A stretch of DNA of 64,000 nucleotides, taken from Kingdonia uniflora (taxonomy: Eukaryota; Streptophyta; Magnoliopsida; Ranunculales; Circaeasteraceae). A program made the translations under genes and the position numbers. Location: contig JACGCM010000779.1 of assembly GCA_014058105.1 (NCBI GenBank), forward strand, positions 2,542,001 to 2,606,000. The letters run 5' to 3'. Of the stretch, positions 24,018-35,471 are shown piece by piece; within the stretch, counting starts at the first letter, position 1, and every line of letters begins with the position of its first letter. The notes under the pieces were generated by a model. The model did not search any database, was not told the origin of the DNA, and was given only the letters and a program-made list of their open reading frames with translations.

Positions 24018-25176
24018 CTATTTGTAGAACATCTTCAGATAGGCTGTGTTCCATGGGAACTCGATTTGTACTTCATTTTCTATCATCAGCCAGTAAGTAC
24101 CACTATCTGTCTTGTCACTGATAATGTATGGCCCTTCCCAATTCTCTGATAAGTTACCAAAAAAATTTGGGCGAATGCTATCTTGAATTCGTCGTAGTAC
24201 GAGATCGCCGATGTCAAATGTACATTTTCGCACTTTCTTGTTATACGTCATTCTTAGGGTGTCATGGTATCGCCCCAAGTATACAATTTCATGATCTCGA
24301 GTTTCTTCAATCCAATTAATATTACAGAGAAGTCCAATTTCATTTTCTTCGTCTGTGATTTGTATTCAAGCAGTCAGAAGGTCGAGGTCAGAGGCGATCA
24401 TAGCTTCAGTTCCAAAGGCCATCATAAAAGGGGTACAGCTTGGGAACATTTGAGGTGTGGTCCTATATGCCTATAAAATACTAAGTAGTTCTTCAGTCCA
24501 TCTGGCCTTCTTTTCATCGAGGTGCGTTCGTAACCCAGACTTGATGCTTTTATTAATAGCTTTAGCTTGGCCATTTCCTTGGGGATAATATGGTGTCCGA
24601 GTAGTCAGCCAGATTTTATATTTGTGGAGGAAATTGAGAACTTTGGTGCTGATAAATTATTTCCCATTATCTGATCTAATCATTTGTGGGTAAGCAAATC
24701 TGGTGATGATGTGTTCCAAGAGGAATTTGATGACTTTGTTTTCATCTGTGTAACAGAGTGGTACAGCTTCAACCCACTTGGTTAAGTAATCTATAGCAAC
24801 AAGAACAAACCTTTGGTTGCCTGATGCTGGGTGGAAGGGAGTAATGATGTCAATTGCCCATCTTTTGAATGGCCAAAGGACATTACTAACATGTAAGTCA
24901 AGTACTAGACTTATGATGTTATGGGCGTGGATCTTGCATTTGTAGCAATTTCTAACAAAATCTTCACAATCTTGTCGCATCTTCGGCAAGTATAAACCTA
25001 GTATAAATCTTCTTTATGCGAGCGACCGTCCTGAAATGTGTGCTGCACAATCCTTTGTAAAGTTCCTGAATTTTGACATGAGCTTGATTTTTTGAGATAC
25101 ATTTTATTAAAGGGCCTCCACCAATAATGCGGTATAGGATTTTACTCTGAATTTTAAATCTGGGACCTTTTGCCAA
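24018..25176 (-). pseudogene. E2 pol: integrase
   Basis: The zinc region keeps CYKCK (about 24940). The catalytic core reads RWAIDIITPF (first Asp, about 24860), AIDYLTKWVEAVPLC and RSDNGK (second Asp, 24665), then a stop. Further left GNGQAK replaces the GNGQAE block, so the catalytic Glu is Lys. The C-terminal domain is readable at 24278-24018 (FDIGDLVLRR...NWEGPY). Several stops break it, and it is inactive. Confidence 0.82.
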
Positions 25177-26040
25177 CAGAGACCGAGCTTCCTCTTTATT
25201 TTCGGGAAAGGTATTAGAGATAAAATAAGTAAGGAATGGCTTTCTCTAATCTTCATGATCTTTATCTTGGACAACGTGAATTTGCATTGTATGACTTATA
25301 TCGAGACTAGAATGTTAAATAGCTTTGATCTCCAATGTTCTCTTCTTACTATCCTCGAGCATGGCGGTGATATATTCTAGTGTTTCGGCATGGCGGTTCT
25401 CGGTTCGAGGTAGTTATGAAATTGTTGTTGTCTTGAAATTTTTCACCTTTTCTTCATCCAGCGCAGCGTAATCAACTATTTTTCTTGATGTTTTGAATGA
25501 TTTGTTATAATGGTTAGTCAATAGCAATGAATCCATCTAGACTGTTATTTCTTCCACTCCAAGTGCCAATGTGAGATCTAGACCATGCAAGATAGCTTCA
25601 AATTTTGTTTCATTGTATGTTGCATAGAACTTGAGTTTGATGGCTTTCTCAATTCGATGATTGGTGGGTGTTACTAGGACGATGCCAATTTCTGACCCTC
25701 GTGGTCCAGCAGAGCCATCTGTAAATAATTTTCATCCTATACTTTTGGACTAAGCATCTTATTTGGCAATTGAGTCATTTGTTAACACTGCTTAGAGCTC
25801 CTCGTATTCTGGGCCTTTTACTGGGAAGTCTACGAAATAGTTTGCTACTACTTTCTCTTTGACTCATAATTGTGGTTCGAAGAAAATATCGTATTCTCCT
25901 AGGAACATAGACCATTGTTGGACCCTTCTGGACTATTCTCTTTTGGAAAGAACTAGTTTAAAGGGGAATTTGGTGATGACTTTGATGGGGTATGCCTGGA
26001 AGTAAGGTCAAAGTTTTTGGGAAGTATACACAAGAGCTAG
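25177..26040 (-). pseudogene. E2 pol: second RNase H (aRNH), decayed
   Basis: By position between RNH and integrase, and by short matches: a G-S-A-G-P-R-G-S-E-I-G-I-V-L block on the minus strand near 25690-25730, followed by an NETK-FEAILHGL-like block near 25600. Many stops. The identity rests on the Tat domain order and on the E1 counterpart. Confidence 0.55.
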
Positions 26041-26043
26041 AAG

Positions 26044-27256
26044 CTATTTTTTAGTGGTGGTGTGTCTTTTTTCTACAGACATGAAAGTATTGCTGATGAA
26101 GTAGATTGGTTTATCCACTCCATTATCTTCTCGAATAAGAATAAAACTGATTGAGTAGTCTGCTGTCGACAAATACATTGTTAATGTTTCAACTTCAACT
26201 GGAGTACTCATTATAGGAGGACGCCCCAAGTATTTTTAGGATCTTTAGAAGACAATTTGTATTCTAGGGTCCAGACAATTTCCTTGGGTAATTTCTTTGT
26301 CATCAGTGATGGATTTCCCTGAAGAAGGAGGTAAAGAAGTTTGCATTGATCAGAAGACTTCGAGATAAACCTGGATAAAGCGACAACCTTTCCGGCAAGT
26401 TTTTAGACATCATTTTTGGTTCGCGGAGATGGCATAGCCATAAGTGCTTTGATTTGTGCTGGGTCAATATCTATTCCTCTCTCGCTAACTAAAAGGCCCA
26501 AAATTGGTTTGCAGAGATGGCATGGCCATAAGTGCTTTGACTTAGGTTGGGTCAATCTTTATTCCACTTTTGCTACCTAGATGGCCCAAAAACTCTCCTG
26601 AAGCAACTCCAAATTGGCATATTTTAGGATTTAGCTTCATGCAGTATGTTCGAAGGATATCGAAGATGGTTTGCAACAATGATCCTCTCATTTTAGGCTC
26701 CTGCAGATCATGCTATTAATGTACACTTCCATGACTTTACCCAAGTAATCGCTAAACATTAATTCTTGTGACGAGTCGGCCGCCGGTATGTGGCTCCTGT
26801 GTTTTTTAAACCAAAGGGCATGACCGTGTAACAGTAAAGGCCCCTTTCTGTTACAAATATTGTCATTTCTTGATCCTCTTCGGAAAGAGGGACTTAGTTA
26901 TATCCTCAAGCTGCATCCATCATTGAAAGAAGTTTGTATCCTACTAAAGAGTCGAGGAGGTGAGGAATTAATGGGAGTGAAAAGTTATCTTTGGCTGTGA
27001 ACTTATTTGGTTTAGTGAAGTCAACACATACTCTAATTTTTCCATTCTTTTTCGAGATTACCACGATGTTCGAGACCCAGTTTGGATATTTAGGTTCTCG
27101 AATGAAGCTTACGCAAAATAACTTGTCAATTTCTTTATTAACTACCTCTCAGAGCCTGTGGACGTGGTTACGAAGCTTTTGTACCACCGCCTTGACGTCT
27201 GACACAAGGTTTAGCTTATGGCATGGAATAGAAGGATCGATTCTAGGCATCTCTTG
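26044..27256 (-). pseudogene. E2 pol: reverse transcriptase and RNase H
   Basis: RT blocks on the minus strand: IRVCVDFTKPNKF (about 27030), LLSMMDAA (26920), TIFVTERGLYCYTVMPFGLK (26860-26800), and RNH text GRPPIMSTPVEVETLTMYL (26229-26160). The catalytic box reads YINSM (26709-26723) instead of YIDDM, so both Asp residues are lost. An 88-bp tandem duplication occurs inside (about 26413-26588). Confidence 0.82.
26413..26588. repeat. 88-bp tandem duplication inside E2 RT/RNH
   Basis: GATGGCATAGCCATAAGTGC (26428) recurs as GATGGCATGGCCATAAGTGC (26516), followed by the same order of words (CTGGGTCAAT/TTGGGTCAAT, TTCC, GCTA, GGCCCAAA). The copies have diverged, so the event is old. Confidence 0.75.
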
Positions 27257-27622
27257 AAAAGACCATACAAAGACGTTAATATTTTTCTCTCAGAACCACT
27301 GAGCTTTAAGGATTTAATTGTTATGCTTTTATGAGTTTTGATGCAGGAGAGTTTGTGGTGGTGTTTTTGCACATTCGTGCCATGGCCTGACCCCTTCTTA
27401 TTTCATAGACACCATAATATGTTAGAAAATGTAATGAAAGATGATATATAGATGGTACTACTTTGATGAAGTGAGGCCAACTTTGCCCTAAGATTCCTAA
27501 GTATTTAGATTCAGCATCGATGACAATGAATTTGACGAAGGTTATCTCCAGTCCATCTTGAACAGGTGAAGTGATTTCTCCAAAGGCCGGTTCCTTTAAA
27601 TCATTGAATCCTGTGATGGTTG

Positions 27623-27874
27623 TTATTGAGGCTTATCTGAATCTTTGAGGCCCAGAACGTCAACCACTCTTTTAAATAGTACATTAGCTGTACTTCCAGT
27701 GTCAACAAGGAGTGTGTATAAATAGTAATGTCCTACTTTAAGCATTATCAGCAATGGATTGTCATGAGGGTATCTGACATGGCTGGTGTCACAATCTTTG
27801 AAGGAATTATGATATGGCCATTTGACATTGCTGAAGCTTGGTATAAGTCTGGCAGATTTTTCTGAAGATGTCAT
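27623..27874 (-). pseudogene. E2 protease
   Basis: The retropepsin active site is intact: LLVDTGSTANVLF, preceded by the strand PLLIMLKVGHYYLYT and followed by VVDVLGL. It would cleave gag-pol into mature proteins. The flanks carry stops, so it cannot be expressed as part of a polyprotein. Confidence 0.8.
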
Positions 27875-27964
27875 CTTGCAACCAGACGTGATTCTGTCAT
27901 CCTTCTTTCGCTTCTTGCCTTTCTAAATTTTGATCATGTAAAGATATCGAGCTTGGCCTTAGCC

Positions 27965-29512
27965 TTACTCTAATTCCACTTCTCTTCTTTTTATTTCTTC
28001 TTCAAGAAACTTTTGGACATCGATCACATACTCGTAGAGCCTTCTTGCCAGTACTAAACAATAGAAAATTTGCATTAAGGAGTAACAGTAATCAGTCGCA
28101 TGGCTATGGACGTTATGATACTGGCACAAAATTTTATTTGGGACGTCTAAAATCTCCTGTGCATCTCGAAAGAATTTATCCCCCCTAAAAATCAGTATGA
28201 TTGCTGACAGGGTGGTCGTCATAGTAGGTAAGACTAGAACAGGTTAATCCTTTTTCCCAACTCTGCGTTTGACGTTATCGTTGAAACGCTCACGCTGCTT
28301 GGCAAGAATATTTATTGTTAGTTTTGAGTGTGGGGGTCAAAACACGTCATTGGAATGTATAACAGAAGAACTTTTTATCTTGTTTTTCTTGAATTATTCG
28401 AGTTTAATGTAGTTATTCACTACATCGATCATTTTTGTGACAGTTTGTAGCTTGTAGAGTGTAAGTTATTCTCAAAGTTTTGAATCAATTTGGAGAGCAG
28501 AGGTGAATACTGGTACGACATTCTTGGGATATAAATTTCCAATATTCCTCATTTCTTACAGGAAACAGTTGTAAAAGTTTGCCAAAGTATTTTTCGCCCG
28601 TTGTTCAAAAAAGAAGAGAGTGTTCACTATTATCTCACTCTATTTGGCATGAGCATAGTTTGACTCAAAATGTTGTTATAATTGGGCAAAGCTGGTTATC
28701 AAACCTTCAAGAATGGTCTGGAGCCACCTAAGAGGATCTTCTTTAAGGCTTATGTTAAATAGACAGTATAGGAAGTGATCGAGTTTAGAGTATAATCCAA
28801 TGACTGCTTTAAAGTGACAGACGTGGGTGAGTGGGTCGATGAGGCTTGCATATAGGTAAAACTTTGAAATGTGGAAGTTGTCTAGAATTGGCATGACTTA
28901 GAGAAGTGAGGAAATTGGGTTAATCTAGATTCTATCTAGAGCGGATCATTGATTTAGATTGTTCGGATGTATGGCTTGAATTTTATTGCTCAAGTCGTCG
29001 AAGGCAATGAATTGTTAAAAAGCGTTTGGTTCAGCTACTACTTGAGGATCAAAATCTCCTTGCTCTTCTAGGCCCAATCGCTCTCTTATTGGCCATCTTA
29101 GAGGTGTGGGGGGGGGTTCTATAACGTGTTCGTCGACTTCTTTAAGTTGCCAATGCTGGCGACGTAAGGCCGAAATATTGAGATGTGAAGATGACATCTC
29201 AATATTTTGGGCCTGTGAAGATGATCCTTATTGACCAGTGAATCGATCTTGTTGCCTTCATAAACTTTCTATTTCTTTTTTATGAGTTCAACTCTATTGT
29301 TTCAGGGCCTTCCTTCTCTCATCCCTCTCAACTTGAAGGGCTTGAGCGTGAATCCTCTGATCCTCCAGTTGCTGGTTTCTATCAGACTCTATCTGCTTTT
29401 GAAGCTCGAATATAGCATTATGGAAATTAACGATATCTGGATGGATGGTGACTGGAATGTCCTCATTGTTTCTCTGAGTATTGGAGAAACTTCTGAGGTT
29501 CATGTTGGTCAT
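27965..29512 (-). pseudogene. E2 gag, decayed
   Basis: Pieces in order: N-terminal helix rich in Gln/Arg (29512-29294), a PPPTPLRWPIRERLG segment (29120), a capsid domain (PLTHVCHFKAVIGLYSKLD at about 28820, EDPLRWLQTILEGLI at about 28730), and a nucleocapsid CQYHNVHSHATDYC (28130-28090) with the Tat C-x2-H spacing. Frequent stops separate them. Confidence 0.75.
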
Positions 29513-29559
29513 GAAAACGATTGGGTAGAATAAGTATTTGGTAAAGAAAAAGTAAATTT

Positions 29560-29576
29560 TCCCACAGACGACGCCA
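29560..29576 (-). other. E2 primer-binding site
   Basis: The minus strand reads TGGCGTCGTCTGTGGGA, two bases after the LTR end (ACA-AT). It differs from the E1 site at one base of the core (TGGCGTC versus TGGCGCC). Confidence 0.75.
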
Positions 29577-29578
29577 AT

Positions 29579-30132
29579 TGTAATGGCGTGTTTTACCTTA
29601 GGGTAAACTTCACCAATACTTTAGTAAGAAGGTTGCAATTCTAAGCTAGAACATGCTAGATGTTATGTAAAAACTTAGTAAACCTAAGATAAACCATGAC
29701 CTCGAGGAGGGTTTGATTGTAAAATCCAATATATGCTAGTTATTACAATTTTTGATAGATAGAATGGATGTGAATAGTTTAAAATAATAGAGTTTTGGGT
29801 CCCTCTTATCATAGGCTCTGCCTGTATTTATAATGGATGTCGGCTGCTATAAATAATTACTCTCCTATCTTAATAGGTAGTTGGCAAACTTTGCGGATCT
29901 CTTGCAATGGCTCTATCTAATTGAGTGTAATAGCTACTGTAGATGGTTGAGATCTATAGACGTGGTCTTAATGCCTTCTCGAATGGTCATGCATTTTTTA
30001 CTTGGTTTTGCTAACTTCTCCTTGCCGAATCTAAGGAGTATGCTACCACAATATCTTCTAGAATGATTAGAGACCTTCGACTTGACTCTATTTAGTTTGT
30101 CCTTATCCAATCTGGGGAATATGCTACTACCA
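29579..30132 (-). repeat. E2 5' LTR (about 554 bp)
   Basis: It begins TGTAATGGCG on the plus strand and ends CTACTACCA. It pairs with 18517-19061. TATA box TATAAATA on the minus strand at 29825-29832. Confidence 0.88.
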
Positions 30133-30333
30133 GACCCATGTTTTTGACAACTATACATCCTTCTCCAGAAATTTATTTTTTGAGCTATAAATCCCTGTAT
30201 TTGCATATATTTGGTAAAAGAGATCCATGTGACATAAAATGCAAAAATTGGTTATATAAGTCATGTTTAATAATAAAATGAAGGATAATAAACATTACGT
30301 CATATAGAAAATGGTCATTTTACATGCCTATCA
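30133..30333 (-). repeat. Athila-type LTR, part 2 of 2 (right of nested E2)
   Basis: It continues the homology to 61250-61448: CATGTTTTTGACAAC, TTTTGAGCTATAAATCC, GCATATATTTGGTAAA, AAGTCATGTTTAATAATAAAAT, GGTCATTTTACATGCC. It ends at ATCA (30333), directly before a polypurine tract. Confidence 0.85.
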
Positions 30334-30352
30334 AATACCCCCAAACTTAAAG
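30334..30352 (-). other. polypurine tract of an Athila-like element
   Basis: On the minus strand AAGTTTGGGGGTATT lies immediately before the LTR start TGATAGGCATG. This G-rich tract is the usual plus-strand primer of Athila elements and marks 17901-30333 as a 3' LTR of a minus-strand element whose body lies to the right. Confidence 0.65.
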
Positions 30353-30586
30353 TTTGCTAGTCCTTGGCCAAAAAAAAAGAATAAAAACATAACTCTTTTG
30401 CAGTTAAGACGATTGTATTTAGCATATGTAGTAAGCCGCTAAACCTATATGTTACCCCTATAGGGCGAGTTTTGTCTCGTAAGGGTTTGTAGTAACTGTA
30501 CCCACAAAACTTAATAAGGGTATTATAGTAGTTTGGAAACTTTTTAGGTCGTTTCATCTAATTACTTGTCAATATTTGATAATGTC
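30353..30586. other. Athila-like 3' untranslated region left of E3
   Basis: No gene. The left target-site duplication copy of E3 (ATGTC, 30582-30586) ends it. Confidence 0.5.
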
Positions 30587-31330
30587 TGTAGAGGCATAAT
30601 CTCGTAAAGGGGAGCTCACGCTCTTATACTCTGGGATTTAGGTTCAACTAGAGGTTTTCACAAATGTATAAGACATAAATAAGATAATATACCGTGTTAA
30701 CATACTTGCGTATAGTCCATGAATTGATACTCTCTACGACCTCTAGCAAGGATTTGAATGGGATGATAGATATATGAATGAGGTTATAGTTCGAATTGAA
30801 CAAAACTTAAATATGCTCGAAGGTTTCTAATCTTATGGGAAGTTTTTGGGTTGAGATTCTCTAACCTCTCCATGATGTCTCTCCTTTCCTATTTATAAGA
30901 GATAAGAAAGAATGAGTCACCATAGAGAGGTCATATTACATGTATACCCTTTTGGGGTAGTTATCCTATACGTGAGGATGGTTCTGAAACTACAGCTGTC
31001 TGGCGGCTTGTTTTACTGTATTGTCTGGTGAGATAGCTGTCATGTTTTTCTACCTTTGACCATACACCAATATGATCAAAATCCTCTTGGAATTTCTGTT
31101 GGGCTCTGTATGTTGTATGACTGCCTTTAGTTTCGAATCATGCAGTAGACTTTGGCTCTTTGGTAAGTTTAGATGTGGCCTTCGAGTGTTCGGTTAGTCT
31201 CGGAAGGCTTCGGGTATATCATATGCCTTCGGCTATTTTATAAGTTCCCTGGGCTTTGAGTGTTTTGTAGGCTTCGATGTAACCTTATAGTATTCAATTA
31301 ATCTAGGAAGGCTGCGAATATGCTGTTACA
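30587..31330 (-). repeat. E3 3' LTR (744 bp)
   Basis: It begins TGTAGAGGCATAATCTCGTA and ends GAATATGCTGTTACA. A polypurine tract AAGGGGTAAA (minus, 31331-31340) abuts it. The TATA box TATAAATAG (minus) is at 30889-30897, and the ACGACCTCTAGC motif is near 30750. Confidence 0.92.
30889..30897 (-). promoter_or_regulatory. TATA box of E3 LTR
   Basis: TATAAATAG on the minus strand inside the LTR; the right LTR has TATAAATAG at the homologous place (about 42859). Confidence 0.5.
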
Positions 31331-31499
31331 TTTACCCCTTCTCAGCTGGTTCCTCAGAAATTATTGTAGATGGCGCGTGCTGAGAAAAACTATTATGTAT
31401 AGGAAGTTGTATGGTTGACTGGGGTTGATGTGCCAAGCTCCAAGGGTAACAATGGTGATTATGCTAATTAAGGGGGTATTAATGCTTCTTTAAACATGG

Positions 31500-31507
31500 T
31501 ATAAATA
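31500..31507 (+). promoter_or_regulatory. TATA-like motif of E3 antisense gene
   Basis: TATAAATA, 62 bases before the ATG at 31569 and 170 bases inside the 3' LTR. The spacing is normal for a plant promoter with a short leader. Confidence 0.4.
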
Positions 31508-31568
31508 GGGTTTGAAGGGAAAATTTTGCTCATCTTCATCTTCAATTTGTTTCCTTAGTAGAAAAGCC

Positions 31569-31845
31569 ATGAAAACTCGTTATCAGCAAAAGGTGGACGA
31601 CAAGGAGGCGCTTGTAGAGTTGAAACATGTTGAGCTAAAGCAAATGTATTTTGGCCGCAGGGACATGGGGTCACCGATGCCAGATTTCGTAGACCTGTAC
31701 TGGGAAAAGTTGACTGGAAGGGAGTGAGAGGAGGCCGAGTCGTTCGCTTTAAGGTAAACGATGTTCCAGTAGTACCTACTGAGCATGACAAAGCGTTCCT
31801 TCACACTGAGGTAGCTGGCGCAGCGATTGGTGGAGACTGAAGCAG
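31569..31845 (+). pseudogene. putative exon 1 of E3 antisense gene
   Basis: The ATG opens a charged peptide (KTRYQQKVDDKEALVELKH...) broken by stops from 31725. The stretch ends at AAGCAG|GTAGGA (31846). An acceptor, GTCTATAG, ends at 33915 just before the main exon, giving an intron of about 2.07 kb that contains the solo LTR. Inference from the pattern shared with E1. Confidence 0.35.
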
Positions 31846-32901
31846 GTAGGAAGAGTTGTCCCTGGTACTAGAGGAACTGCCCTATGTATTAGTAGGGTGG
31901 GGCGTTCTTGATTGTAGTTGGGGATATTATATGCAACTGTTGTTCTGTTTTCATTCTCTCCTTTTTTGTGAAATGAAATAAGAACATAATACTTTGTACT
32001 ACTATCGATGTGTGCAGTTTTATATGAAAATACTTGTAGGTAAATAACTTGACCGATGATAACATAGGCACGGCTAGATTCTTATTTGAAAATAAAACTT
32101 ATGCTCGATGCAAAAATATTGGAAAGATATCGAATAAGAAATTATTTGGTCGAAAATTGTTGGGAGAAAATATGATATTATGCCATGGTCGAAGGTTAAA
32201 AATGTTCGAGGATATGGAATAGGTTGATCATAACAAGATGGTGTGAGATATCAATGAAGGTGTATAAAAGTATCGGTCGTGGCTTATTTCACTTCGAATG
32301 CAAGGACCTGACAGCCGTAATTGCAGAGCTGTCAGATGGGATATTGTACATTAAGCAGTGTATTGAGCAGACAATAATCAAGACATTTTGGCCATGGGGA
32401 GGATGTATATGCCACGTGGCTGTTAAGTAAAGTCCACTTTGCATATGATATAACAGTTTCTCAGCGGTTTGTCGTTGATGGTTATGGGTATTCGAAGATT
32501 ATTGGTAGAGTATACATTTGGACAAATGTGGTATTAAAAGGAAGTTAAGGGTTCGAAAGGTAAAGGGGAAATTCAATAACTAGTAAAGGTGTGGCTATCA
32601 TACATTCATATTTAGTAGGGGTATTTATGTAAAAATACACAGTTAGCTAAAAATGTGGAAAGAAGTGGGAGAGGTAGTGGGGGTAGTAGTTATGATTACA
32701 GTTTGTGGAAACTGGGGCAGTTTAGTGTGTTGTATTTAAGAAGAGAGAAAGAGTTATTGCAAACCTTAATCAAACAAAGAAAATAAAAATAACAAACCAT
32801 TTTTGTTGAGGAGAGGAAGAAAGAAACACCATTGTTACTATAATTTGGACGCCATTATTGCTGTGATTCTTCTTTGGTGCAGTAATCTTCATCGATACAG
32901 G

Positions 32902-33600
32902 TGTAGGGGCTTAGTTTCGTAAAGGGGAAACTTAGCTCTTACACCTTGAAGGTTACCCTTTACTAAGGGTTTTAGACAATATATAAGACCATGAACAACT
33001 AGTTTAATGTGCAAGCATACTTGCATAGAGTCCAGGAATTGGGTTCTCCACGACCTCTAGCGAGGATTTGAATAGAAGATGGTATATATATCGAGTTAGA
33101 TGACAGTTCGAGCTAAGAGAAGGTAACAGGTTATTCGAAGGTAATCGTAAGAAGGTTTTAGGTAAAGTTTTTCTAACCCCTACACAGTGTTTCCTCTATT
33201 TAATTTATAGGAGATAGAAAAAGGGTGAGTCACCGTGTGAGGTCAGATTATATGTATACCCTTGGGGTAATTGTCCTGTGCAATAAGTCAGCTTTGACAC
33301 TGTAGTTGTTTGGCGGCTTGTTTCCACTATTTTGTCTGGTGAGCTGGCTGTCAGGTGTGTCTGCCTTTGACCATGTATTACTATGGTCAAAGTCATTCTG
33401 GAGTCAATGTTGATCGACTATCTTTTGTTTTGGCTTTGACTTACTTTGATAACGCATTCGAGTGCTTGAGTGTTCGATTAATCTCGAAAAACTTCATGGA
33501 ATTCACTGTTAGTCTTGATGGGCTTTGAGTCTCTAGGTAGGCTTCGATGTAGCCTTCGAGTATTCGACTAGTACTGGAAGGCTGCGAGTAGGCTACTACA
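32902..33600 (-). repeat. solo Tat LTR with perfect TSD, nested in E3
   Basis: It starts TGTAGGGGCTTAG and ends GGCTACTACA. It is flanked on both sides by ACAGG (32897-32901 and 33601-33605). It shares the LTR layout of E3 (ACGACCTCTAGCGAGG, GTCTGGTGAGCTGGCTGTCAG, GGAAGGCTGCGA) but is a diverged relative. No internal sequence remains, so the element was lost by LTR-LTR recombination. Confidence 0.95.
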
Positions 33601-34746
33601 ACAGGTAGATCTTTTGACTGTTATATCCTGTCTCTGCTCTCTCTTCTCTCTTTTGTTGTTAAGAGTAAGGCTTATTGTTGTGCCATTAATGGTGTAGCTC
33701 TGGTAGGCTTGAGGGATCGGACTGAAAGATCCCTCAAAGTTAATTTTTTAGGTGGTCGTAGGTATGGGAGTAGACTAGGTGATAGTCAACTGAGAGTACA
33801 ATAGTCAGACTTTGGTATATCCGATGAGTGAAAGTTGCGTAGGTAATTATAACATATAAACTCAAAAGTTTAGTTTCGAATATCTCAAGCTAATTTCTTC
33901 CCTATTCGTCTATAGGGTAAAATACGGCTGATAGATGAGGATGATGATGTTATAAATGAACCGAGGACATCTGGTCGAGGAGGGGTAGTAGTGATGTCAA
34001 AGAGCTACACATCACGACTGATGCACCTCTGGCAGTGATGGAGCCTGACATTAGTTCGGTGAGGTAGAGTCGACGGAGAACTCAGGTAGTTAGGGAGAGT
34101 AACTAAGAGGAGGTTGAGGAGGCTGGGGACGACCGTACAAGGAATGTAGGGGAAAATGGGTATAGGGAGGAGCTGGATGAGGGTGAGGGAAGTAGTGAAG
34201 AGACAAGGGATGAATACACTTTTGTGGGAGAGGTTTCATCGCGGGAGCAAGCGAGGCTTAATCAATTTATATCAAAACATGATCTAGTGGGGAAGGGGAT
34301 CGTTCTGGTTCTATTAGGGTCAAAGTATTTATTTGTGGATATACCCAATGAGGGGATGATGATGTTCAGGGGGCTAATTCGACTGGGAATGCAACTGCCC
34401 TTTCTACAGTTGGTGAAGGAGGTACTAAAATTCTGGGACGTGGAACCATGCCAGATGAATGAGAACTTCTATGAAATGATGAGGGTTATTGAAAACTTAA
34501 ATAAAGATCTGGTATGCGAAGGGAGACCTATCATCGAGTGGTTCGACGTGGTGTTGTTCTACTCAATGAAGAGAAATAAAAAGAGGGGAACGTACCATAT
34601 TCAGTATCACCACGAGAAGCCTTGTTTGTTTGACCTGTGTATGACTTGTCGCGGGTGGAATAAGGATTTAGTGGTAGTGAAGGGTGATTTTGAGTATGCA
34701 AATGGGGAAGTAGATCTTGCTTTGTCCCATATACTGTATAATGGAG

Positions 34747-34820
34747 GTAAGTGTATATTCGAATATCTTGTACTACATTGTTTCGGGCATTGCTTGAATT
34801 TTAGTATGTGCTTGTTACAG
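34747..34820 (+). other. predicted 74-bp intron in E3 antisense gene
   Basis: GGAG|GTAAGT donor and TTGTTACAG|ATCGTG acceptor, both close to plant consensus, with a T-rich interior. Confidence 0.6.
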
Positions 34821-35386
34821 ATCGTGTGAGTAGAACTCTGGCAAACCTTCGGTTCTATATCCTCAATCTGATCGACAAGAGTGAGAAACAAATAAACAAA
34901 GTATTTTAAAAACTGAAGATTTTGAGGAAGAGACCGAAGATGACGGACACTCTGCTGAAAGGAGCTTCAACCGCAACTGGGCCTTCGAAGATGAGATAAA
35001 AGGTTGCCCCTCTTGAAGCAGCAAGCGAGATTGATTACAACACCTTGACAAGGCCGAAGTCTAACTTTGTGTTGAGGACTGGTTGTGGGGTTGTAGTGCA
35101 ACTGGCCGAGGTAAGGGGGTGAGGCTCGAGTTCCTAGGAGGAAGTTCAATAGCTCCAAAATGGTAAGGGAAAAGCCAATGCTGATGGGTCGAATGTTCCG
35201 GTGACGAGGGAGACGCCTCAAAATAGGTCTCATGATCAGATAGAAGAAGGGTTGAACTCAGCCAAAGCCAAGCAACTTGCGGCCAAACATGAGGATGTTG
35301 CTCGAGCTATAGCCAAGTCAATGATGCGTTTGTGTGCTATGAACCCAGAGGAAGCAGGTTGTCAGGCAGAGTTGGTATGGCACCAG

Positions 35387-35471
35387 GTATGTGTTATTGC
35401 TAATCAGGAAATGTTTATTATCGATTTGAAAAAATGTTGTTGCATACTCGAAGTGTTTGTGATCTGTACAG
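35387..35471 (+). other. predicted 85-bp intron in E3 antisense gene
   Basis: CACCAG|GTATGT donor and TCTGTACAG|ATGCAT acceptor. The exons on both sides are helix-like, and the interior is TG-rich. Confidence 0.55.

Larger units (their letters stand above)
18517..30132 (-). mobile_element. E2: Tat-lineage Ty3/gypsy element nested in an Athila-type LTR
   Basis: It is a complete LTR-to-LTR insertion of about 11.6 kb. LTRs at 18517-19061 and 29579-30132 are clearly homologous along their length. The primer site is at 29560-29576. Minus-strand order is gag (about 27965-29512), protease, RT, RNH, aRNH, integrase (to 24018); a plus-strand antisense gene lies at about 20200-23438. Flanking bases GATC(T) and GACC(C) suggest an eroded target-site duplication. 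Heavy decay throughout marks an old insertion. Confidence 0.88.
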
